Shown piece after piece: positions 56,259 through 64,000 of a stretch of DNA of 64,000 bases. Under the pieces are notes generated by a model. That model saw only the letters and a list, made by a program, of their open reading frames with translations. It had not been told where the DNA came from and searched no databases. Made by a program: the position numbers and the translations under genes. Every line of letters starts with the position of its first letter. Position 1 is the stretch's first letter. Source of the stretch: Ryuthela nishihirai (lineage: Eukaryota > Arthropoda > Arachnida > Araneae > Heptathelidae); contig JAWZYU010000011.1 of assembly GCA_038380435.1 (NCBI GenBank), positions 87,706,501 through 87,770,500 on the forward strand, written 5' to 3'.

Positions 56259-57286
56259 GAAGTGTCGTTGAACCTCATCAGATGTCGTTTACTTTATGAG
56301 TTTAAATGCAGTAACACTACTGCAGAAGCCATTAGAAGAATATGTCTCACATTTGGACAGGATGCTGTAAAGGAATGCACAGCCAGAAATTGGTTCCAAA
56401 ATTTTTGAACTGGGGATGAGTCACTTGAAGATGCACTGCATAGCAGCCATCCTGTGGCCATCAACAATGAAGCTTTGAAAGCAGCCATTAAAGAAGATAG
56501 CAGCTGAACATGCCAAGAGCTTGCTTTGATACTCAATGTGAATGATGAAACCATTAGAAGGCATCTGCATGAGATTGGTAAAACATACAAATTGAACAAA
56601 TGAGTTCCACATGAATTGTCAGACACCAAGAAACAACAATGTATGTCAGCCTGCCTTACCCCGTTTTCTTGCCACAGCAAAGAATCATTTCTCGATTGTT
56701 TGCCATCCTGTGGCTAAGTGGTTAGCACACTTGGCTAAGAGACCTGGGTTGAGCCCCAGATAAGGCGTTGATGTTTGTGATATTTTTCTGGTTAGGTCCC
56801 GCCATCCTCTCAGACCTTCTACTACGGCATATAAACTGACAGGCTCCTGTCAGACCTCTGTGGCAAGCAGCTGCTTGAGGGGGTATTTATTTCATTTTAT
56901 TTGCTGACATTGCGATGGAATTTCTGCTGACATGAAAAATCAGTGTTGAAAACGTGATAAAAAGTGGATTCAATATAAGAATCCTTCAAGGAAACATCAT
57001 TAGGTGTCTACCACAGACCCTTCTCCACAAACTTCAAGGCCACCACTGCATCACTGTAAGGTGTTCCTTTGTGTATGGTGGACAGCTTGTGGACTTGTCC
57101 ATTTTGAGCCAAACCATTACTGGTGAACTGTATTCACAACAGCTTGAACGTGTTCTTGCGCCATTGAAAGAGAAGGAAGCAGCACTCGTCAATTGTAAAG
57201 GAGTACTGTTCCTTCAAGTTTCCTTAACTGACCCATCACATACTGTCAAAGTGACCACAGAGATAGTCCAACACCTTGAAATTTGA
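56259..57286 (+). pseudogene. Mariner (SETMAR-type) transposase pseudogene, split by SINE-L
   Basis: Left part (56259-56700): a helix-turn-helix start MEVSLNLIRC, FGQDAVKECTARNWFQNF, TGDESLEDALHSSHP and VPHELSDTKKQQ. Right part (56900-57286): QGHHCITVRCSFVYGGQLVD, TITGELYSQQLERVLAPLKE and KVTTEIVQHLE. These are mariner transposase blocks in order. In-frame stops and missing pieces around each catalytic Asp show it is dead. SINE-L copy 5 sits where the FLDRIVTCDE-like block should be. Confidence 0.88.
56701..56899 (+). mobile_element. SINE-L copy 5, inserted in the mariner pseudogene
   Basis: CATCCTGTGGCTAAGTGGTTAG (A-box part), GACCTGGGTTGAGCCCC (B box missing a base or two), CTGACAGGCTCCTGTCAGACC and GCAGCTGCTTGAGGGGG, then a T-rich tail. 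The mariner reading breaks at TTGTTTG and resumes at TTGCTGACATTGCGATGG. Confidence 0.9.
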
Positions 57287-57299
57287 ATGACTTGAATGA

Positions 57300-58170
57300 G
57301 AAACTTTGTATCATCCACCCTATTCACTGCATAGCTCTCCTTTGGATTATCACTTGTTTCTGGCCCTTGACAATAATTTGTGTGGATAAGAGTTTAAGAA
57401 TGACAGGGAGGTACAGGTCGCTATAGAAACTTTCTTCTGTTCCTAAAACAGGTAGAAGAGGTATTTATTTATACGCTAATTTCAAGATGGGAAAAGGTGA
57501 TTGAATCAAATGAAAACTACTTTGCTGAATAAAATTGTTTTTAATACGAATTGTGCTTTTTTTTACAAGTAATGAAAACATCAAAAACTTTTGTGGTTAC
57601 CTGATAGCTGCTATGAGTAAAATATTATGATTTGAAATTTTTTAAACTACAGTAGTTTTTATTTCCAATGTTTAGAGGCTGATAAATTTAAAAATGGTAA
57701 AATTTTAATGTTGGAAATGATTGTTTTATGCAAGAAATCTGAAATTTTGATGGTAGAGTGCAGTGGTCAGCATGTTTATTTTACTGGCAGCAACGAATTG
57801 TCTCCTTAACCCCAGAGGGATGGAAAAAACAATATTATCATTTAAGGAATGAATAAGAAATGAATTTTTGTATTTAAGCTGCAATTATACTGGATTTATT
57901 GTGCTCTCCTAAACATGTATTGATGTACATTTATAATTTTTGTCGGTTCTGAGGTATATTTCACTTACTATAATACAAGATGTATGCAATTTACACGCCA
58001 TGCTCTGCATACCCATCTTCAACTCATTTTGGCATTTTTTAATATTGATGTTACATTAAATTCTATACTTTCCATGATATCAACATTCTATTGTTTTTTC
58101 TCTTATATCATGCTTATATTTGTGATTTGCATAAATTCAAGTAATGAAATATAAGTTTTCTGATTTGCAG
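57300..58170. other. Intron 3 sequence, nothing recognised
   Basis: No coding or repeat signal seen. It ends with the exon 4 acceptor TTTTCTGATTTGCAG. Confidence 0.4.
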
Positions 58171-58343
58171 AGATTGATCTTCTCAGAAGTATGGGAGAGA
58201 AAGCACGAGTGTATGATATGTTTCTTGATTTAAGTGGTAAACATTTACTGTTAAGTCTGGTTAGTGCTGATAACCAAGGCCCTCTGGAGAACTTGTATTT
58301 ATGGCAGGACTCACGAAAACCCCAGCAGTGTGCTAAAATGAAG
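58171..58343 (+). CDS. VPS18: VPS18 homologue, coding exon 4 (gene continues)
   Basis: Completes Glu with the last base of exon 3 and continues IDLLRSMGEKARVYDMFLDL, SGKHLLLSLVSADNQGPLEN, LYLWQDSRKPQQCAKMK. Human VPS18 has VHKMFLDHTGSHLLIALSS, then a LYV block, at this point of the propeller. The acceptor is TGATTTGCAG (ends 58170), the donor GTGAGTATT (from 58344), phase 0. The four exons give 146 residues of a protein of about 970, so the remaining propeller, clathrin-repeat and C-terminal RING parts lie beyond 64000. Confidence 0.96.
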
Positions 58344-58420
58344 GTGAGTATTAGTAAACAGAATTGATTTTACTAATTTTGCTAAAGTTTATGCTTTGTC
58401 AGAATTTTTCCACATATTAA

Positions 58421-58621
58421 AAAAAATTCCCTCAAATAGTTGCTTGCCACAGAGATCTGACAGGGGCCTGTCAGTATAATACAACATGAAGGAGATTTGT
58501 GAGGAAAGTGATATCTCTGCTGAAGGACAATACAAAAAAAGAACATTCTCATACCTTATCTCACACCCAAGTTTCTTTTATCAGTAGACAAGTATGCTAA
58601 CCACTTGACTACTGGGCACCT
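58421..58621 (-). mobile_element. SINE-L copy 6 (older)
   Basis: Minus strand. CCCTCAAATAGTTGCTTGCCACAGAG, CTGACAGGGGCCTGTCAG, and the head CTAACCACTTGACTACTGGG (reverse). The B box is changed (CACACCCAAGT, reverse). About 80 bp after the exon 4 donor. Confidence 0.85.
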
Positions 58622-59005
58622 TATGGGAAAAAGGGCATAGTCAGTATAGCATCTTGAGTCTTGTGACTATAGTTTTCAGTTTTGATGCCTATGTTTAGCA
58701 ATTTTGAAACTTTATATATTCATTTGTCTTTTTGCACTCTAGCTTCAGTTCAAATGGAGAATTAGTATGTTCATAAAAGCTGCTGTGCATGAGAAGTATG
58801 CGTGTACATCAGTTGTATTAAAATTTTTTTATTACACGTTCTCTTTGACATTAATTATTCAAAATTATGATCACTGGTGTATAATTTTCCCAAGTTGCAT
58901 ATTATGCACTACATTACCAGAAGTTACTGGACCCTTCCATGTTATGTGAAGGGAAAGCCACATTCTAAGCTCTCTAATTTTAATAAGTGTTTTATGGAAA
59001 AATGT

Positions 59006-59355
59006 TACTGCGTTGGGCTGCATTTTACTTTTGAGCGACACTTTCTTTGTACACAGTGGGCTAAATGGCTAGGTCACAAGTGCTCATAGAAGGTTGAGGG
59101 AAGGGGACTCACTGAACAGCTGTTAGGGGAGAGTGATAGCTTCCCATCAAGGCCATGTGGCATTTTCTTTAATGTGCACAATGTATGGCTCTCCTGTACA
59201 TGGGGTCGTGGTTTTGCATCTCGTCCAACAGGTAGTGGATTTTCCAAGCTCATCAGTGTCCCCTATCTGACCAAGACAAGGTGGGGGTTAGCAGGGATAA
59301 ATTTTAATGCAGGCTCAGGTGGGACTCGAACCTGGGAACTGCAAGACTCAAGGTG
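59006..59355 (-). mobile_element. SINE-T copy 5 (older)
   Basis: Minus strand. GGGCTAAATGGCTAGGTCACA, CTTTAATGTGCACA and GTGGGACTCGAACCTGGGAACT (B-box region) are the SINE-T body and head in reverse. The A-box end is decayed after 59350. Confidence 0.85.
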
Positions 59356-59539
59356 TAAAAATCATAGTGAAATTAGCTTCCAATAAGGGGCTCCCTACAG
59401 GAGGATGAGATATTCATTGCAGAAGAAACTACCTCTCAGCTATCTCACAATTCTATTAACTATACTAATCTGGTTAACATAGAAGTGATAAAAAAGAGAC
59501 TTTAGATCTTGCAGATTTAAGACTATTGTTCTTAAAGAA

Positions 59540-61075
59540 ATCAATAAGTAGTTGCATGCATGTTCGCTGCAGCTTCTTGTTCTGGTGGATAGCAAGAAGG
59601 GAGGTAATGGAATAATTCATGGTTCTGATAGCATGAAGCTCACAAAACAAAGCTTATCTTTCAGCATTGTAGCTGGAGCAGTTTAGCAATACATGAGATA
59701 CCATCTCAGGTGTGCTGCATGTGGTACAGTTAGTACTGTAGGCTCTACTGAGAGTGTGAAGTGTAGAGTTGCTATAGATGACACCAACTCAAAGATGATG
59801 CAGGAGAGTCTCCTCAGATCTGCAGAGGCTCTGAGGTTAGGAGAAGTGAGGGGAGTCTACTAGGTACCTAAAAGAGGAACAACTGGAGTCCCTCTGCCAT
59901 TGGGCAAGAAGATACTGACTCATCTGTTGTGAGATAAAACTTTTGCTTCGTTATTAGTAACGCACCTCTGACTCTCAAGCACCTCTTTCGCAGTCCAATC
60001 TACAAGCTCATTGACAGGTATCCCTGCATGGGAGGGGATCCATTAAAAGTGGATCATGATACTGGCAGATGTGATCTTGGAGCATATCTCCATGATCTGA
60101 ATATGGAAGGGGTCTCATTGTTGTTGCAGAGAACATAGTGAGGTCGATGCCTCACTGGGATCAAAGCCTGTAGTGATCTAAACGAGACAGTGTCTTGAGG
60201 TAATGCTTAGTTGCTACTTGGTCCAAGGCAACACTGATAGCATGTAACTCTGCAGTGAAGATGGAACACTGTTATGGGATCTGGTCTGCAATGATAGTAT
60301 CACAGCAGATCACAGCCAATCCCACAGATGTGCCAGACCTCAAGCCATCTGTGAAAATGGGCAAAAATTCTGGGTGCTCAGCACAGTGGCTGGCAAAGAG
60401 TTGATTGTACATGCTGTTGGGTGTAAAGGCCTTCTCCATCCTACAAAGAGAGAAGTACAGGAAGTAAAAGCAGCAATCCACGGTGGAAGTGGCTCGGCTG
60501 TCAACTGGGCAATGCTGTTGAGGTCTCTAAGGTAACCTTGGACATGCAAATGAAAAGGATGAATGGCAGTTGGGCAATTCTGATAAAGCATTTCCCATTG
60601 GGGACTAAAAATGCAGTCTCAAGTGGGATGGCCCAGCAAAGATAGCAATTTCGATTCATACTGTAGGGACAGTTGCTGACAGCAAATAGATAAAAAGATG
60701 ATATCTCAACACAAAGACTCTCGACTGGTAAGGTGTGGAAGCCCCCGCCATGCAAACATGGAGGGCCTGATTATGGACAGGGTCAAGCACCTTCACCACT
60801 GAATCATGGGTGGAGTCGTACACCTCGGATCCGTAATCCAGTTTTGATAGGACAAGTGCATGGTACAGGTGCAGAAAAGAACATTGGTCCACCCCCCACA
60901 AGAGGGAGGAGAGAACCTAGAGGATGATCAGTGCCCATGTGCACTTGGACCTGAGATGATGGAGGTGAGGTAAAAAAGTCAATTTCTGGAGGAAGATGAG
61001 ACTGAGAACAACTGTTTGCAGTTGTAAATCGGTATTGAAGTTGTAGGTAATGACACATCATATGTTTGAAATGAG
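59540..61075 (-). mobile_element. LINE with RNase H domain (I/Jockey-like), 3' half, degraded
   Basis: Minus strand. From 61075 down: the end of RT (HALVLSKLDYGSEVYDSTHD near 60860, VLDPVHNQALHVCMAGA near 60790-60740), a linker, then an RNase H region (FTDGLRSGTSVGLAVICCDT near 60362-60303, followed by CSIFTAELHAISVALDQVAT in a neighbouring frame near 60270-60210), and a Cys-type tail near 59720. Many stops. Distinct from both the RTE family and LINE-2. Confidence 0.82.
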
Positions 61076-61299
61076 TGGAATAAGCAGTGCAAGGATCAGA
61101 TATTGTGTGCAGATGTCAAATATCATGATCACACACCCATTTCACATTGTAGGGAAGTTAGTATAGTGCATACATGTCAATAGCAATGAAAATAAATAAT
61201 TGTTCAACTGGTTAGTTAGTCCCATGACTGTTCATATATGTACGTCAACTGTATAATGTGACACATGAAAAACATACACATGAGAAAGAGAGAGTCATA

Positions 61300-61950
61300 C
61301 AAAATCATTTATTGCACTCACCAATGATATTCCATTGCAAGAAAGTGCAAAACAACAATGAAATATTTGCAGTGCAATTGTAGAACATATTCAATGTGCT
61401 ATCTGCCATAATGAATATCTGGATGTAATACAGTTCTACCATTAGCAGCCACAACATGCAGGAGTCGTGCTGCTACAGGCATTAAATGATCTGATGTTGT
61501 AGATCTTGCAGATTCAGCCATAGTGATACACCTTGGATTGAGATAACTCCCATAGGAAGAAATCCATTGTAGTCAAATCTGGCGATTGAAGAGGCCACTC
61601 TATAAGACCACCATTGCTGATGATCTGATGACCAAATATGTCAGATAGGTAAGCATGTACAACTGCTGACTGGTGTAGAAATAGTCAGGTAATATATCCC
61701 ATAAAAGTTGGAGGTATTGCTGTCATGTTAGTTTTCCAGTTTATAATACTGATACAATGATTCTGTTGTTCCAACTACCATATCACATATTCATTGGCCA
61801 ATACACACCTGATATTTCATTATTCATCCCCAAGAGGGGTTGTCAAACACCAGTGATGGGCATTCTGCCTGTTGACCACACTGCTTCATGTGAATTGTGC
61901 TTCATCTAACCACAGAATGCTGAACAATAAAGATATATTATTACCTAAGG
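61300..61950 (-). pseudogene. Degraded mariner-like transposase fragment
   Basis: Minus strand. HEAQFT (about 61900), FLHQSAVVHAYLSDIFGHQ (about 61675-61620) and GLIEWPLQSPDLTTMDFFLW (about 61605-61545) are in the order of the DUF4817/mariner transposase seen at 6.6-8.1 kb. Stops and gaps throughout. No terminal repeats recognised. Confidence 0.75.
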
Positions 61951-62455
61951 TGTTTATTACAAATTTATACCATTTCAAATGTTGTGGAAATTAGTCAAGT
62001 GTGAAAAAAATCTACCTGTATGCCTCCTAGACTCAGACTTGAGATCTGGTTACACACATTATACCTAGTTACCTCTACCATGAGCTAACACGAAGTCATT
62101 TCACACTTACTTAAGAAAGATTATGAAGCATTACCATGTGATTTAAGTGTCATAGCCCTCATGTGCTATTTATACCAGCAAGAGCCAAGTTCTTTAACCA
62201 TGAATTGCCCTGTCTTATATCAAATGGTAGAGTCAATGGTAGAATCAAATATCAATGGTAGAATCAAATATCATACAATACTGATAACAACATACTTCAA
62301 CATACTGATAATATACTGATACAAACCTCCCGATTTCCATCTATATGGCATGTGTCTGTTGCTTGTGGCGAAATTGAAATTATGTTGAAATTGGCCCTGC
62401 ATATGATGTAATGTAGGTTGAAAATGTTCATATCATCAATTAGAGGAGATCTTGA

Positions 62456-62529
62456 TTGACGGTCAGTAGCTCAGTGGTCCAGAGTACCTGACACATTATC
62501 AAGAGGTTGTGGGTTCGTATTCCACCCTG
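62456..62529 (+). repeat. tRNA-like pseudogene or SINE head
   Basis: Folds as a tRNA: acceptor GGTCAG with CTGATC, D stem GCTC/GAGT, anticodon stem CCTGA/TCAAG (one mismatch), five-base variable loop, T arm GTGGG-TTCGTAT-TCCAC. The base before the would-be CAT anticodon is A, not T, and the first T-arm pairs are weak, so a working tRNA is unlikely. No other copy in the window. Confidence 0.5.
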
Positions 62530-64000
62530 ATCCTCTCCTGTAGGTCTGCCTGCTGTTTTCAATGCCTTATTCTGCAGTCTCTTAAAGATGTTAAATAACA
62601 TGGCTGATGGTGAATGAATTTGATTGTGAACCTTCCAGAAGGCACACTGCACATCACCATGCAGCTTCTCGGTGTTGACATTTACTTTTTAGTGGAATTT
62701 CTCTCCATAATAGTCTTCGACTGGTTCACCTGTAAGTGTTATATTCTGCATTGCAACAGCAGCCTGAGTGAAATGTCACCACAATCATTTGCATGTGCAT
62801 GTCATTATGGAGCACACCACATTTTTCAGTATGCACTCGCTGAATCTACGATCTCAAAAGATCAATGTTTATTGCCTTTGATTTGTTCATTTCATACATA
62901 TGATTTGTTATTTTATTACCTGTTATTTTGATGCTTCTGTACAACTTTCTATCATTTCTCATAATTCATGAATTATTTGCTAAGTCCCTACATTCACCAC
63001 CAAGGGTATTATGGTTGTACTTATTCAATCAAGCACAAGCCTTTTCCTAAAGGCATCTATTACTCTACCCATTTATTTGGGTATTGTGGAACCCGTATAT
63101 ATATATATATCTGTATATATATTTTGTGTTAAAGATTAAAGAAATGAAGAATACAATCAAACTGTGTTATATGATTCATATTGCAGAGTTTAGCTTGATA
63201 AAATTTGAGAGCAAGGAAAATTTAGAGGTTCAGTTCTTGCAGTCATAAATAGCTAGTATGTTTACTCCTACATTTAATAATTCAGGAGTACCCAAATTGA
63301 GGAACATTAGAGGTTTTTCAGGAGGTCCAAAAGGAATGTAGAATTCATTCAATGATAGTTATTGATTTTGAAAGACAAAAATGTTTATTATAATGATAGA
63401 GGAACAAAGGGGCTTGCAGCATACACCAAAAATAATTAAGAGGGGGAATGTGACAGATTCTACTAACAGTAAAGGCACAGTTTTTAAAAGGTGGGACTTG
63501 TTTTAGTGATATTTTTAATTTCATTTTAACAAAATACACTAACTTAATGTTACGAAATTGCAATTTTTAACCTAAATATTTTGCTGCAATTTTAAAATTA
63601 GAACCTTCTGTAACAGTTATGCAGCTTCATACTAAAAAGATTCATTGTCAGTTCTGCATTTCAGTTAAACTTTAAATGCTTGGAAATATTGTTATTTAAG
63701 ATTTTTACAGTTCATGTCTATTTTTGGATTTTTTTAGTTTTTATTTAAATTATCTTGTTTTTAAAGCAAAATTTTTTTATGATAATAATTATCTTAGGCT
63801 TAAAATTTGTCAATTGCATAAAATTGACTAAAAAAAGACTAAAAAATTAAAAACTAAAAGCTAAATAAATGAAAGGTTTACACATTTATAGAAATACTTT
63901 GAACTATTTATATTAAAATAATAAAATAATTAGAAAAAAAAGGAAAGAATAATTATCTTTGAAAATTGATACTGAAGTTAAAATAAAAAAAAAATGCAGT
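62530..64000. other. VPS18 intron 4, nothing recognised
   Basis: AT-rich intron sequence with one TATATA run at about 63096-63122. No supported gene, RNA or mobile element, and no acceptor with a VPS18-like exon found before the window ends. Confidence 0.45.

Noticed and set aside
60733..60927. Plus-strand open frame
   Set aside because: It is the antisense of the RT part of the RNase H-type LINE, whose minus-strand reading is clearly recognisable.
1..64000. CRISPR array, operons, bacterial promoters or rRNA genes
   Set aside because: The tandem repeats (10051-10256, 33268-33850) have no unique spacers of constant size, and introns, SINEs and LINEs show that the DNA is eukaryotic.

Overview
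This window is eukaryotic: AT-rich intron sequence with spliceosomal GT..AG junctions, tRNA-derived SINEs with target-site duplications, non-LTR retrotransposons and Tc1/mariner-type DNA transposons. The only host gene I can support is the 5' part of a VPS18 homologue (HOPS/CORVET subunit, Zn-RING vacuolar sorting protein) on the + strand. It is carried by four coding exons (3953-4036, 22567-22640, 45484-45590, 58171-58343), 438 coding bases in total, separated by introns of about 18.5, 22.8 and 12.6 kb, and it continues beyond the window. An arthropod host is the best guess, because a mariner-like transposase of the DUF4817 type common in arthropod genomes occurs, with relatives. A chelicerate would fit but is not shown.

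Almost everything else is transposable-element sequence in layers. An RTE-like LINE (apurinic-type endonuclease plus reverse transcriptase, about 3.6 kb, ending in a short GAT/ATC repeat) is present in about ten copies or pieces on both strands, all broken by frameshifts or stops. Two SINE families occur: SINE-T with a tRNA-Thr-like head and SINE-L with a tRNA-Leu/Ser-like head. DNA transposons include two with matching ends (a 1.45 kb mariner-like element and a 1.2 kb Tc1-like element), a Tigger/pogo remnant, mariner fragments, a 387 bp MITE, a snapback palindrome and foldback-like elements with long inverted arms built from about 145 bp repeats. Nested insertions are visible at 13.9-18.2 kb (LTR element in RTE), 25.0-29.7 kb (RTE in Tigger), 33.9-43.3 kb (LINE in foldback element, then RTE and SINE in that LINE), 47.2-47.6 kb (SINE in LINE), 49.1 kb (SINE in RTE) and 56.7 kb (SINE in mariner).

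The standout is an LTR retrotransposon at 13895-18192. It has two 638 bp LTRs that differ at one base by my reading, a 4 bp target duplication, a tRNA-Leu-type primer-binding site and a polypurine tract. Its single uninterrupted 1027-codon ORF contains no protease, reverse transcriptase, RNase H or integrase core. Instead it holds a gag-like coiled-coil start, about 320 unrecognised residues, about 360 residues of intronless thymidine phosphorylase, a degenerate two-finger C2H2 zinc-finger piece, and then the last residues of a pol integrase. This looks like a very young, non-autonomous retroelement that captured host mRNA. The phosphorylase part keeps the phosphate-binding residues but has lost the catalytic His and the conserved Arg.
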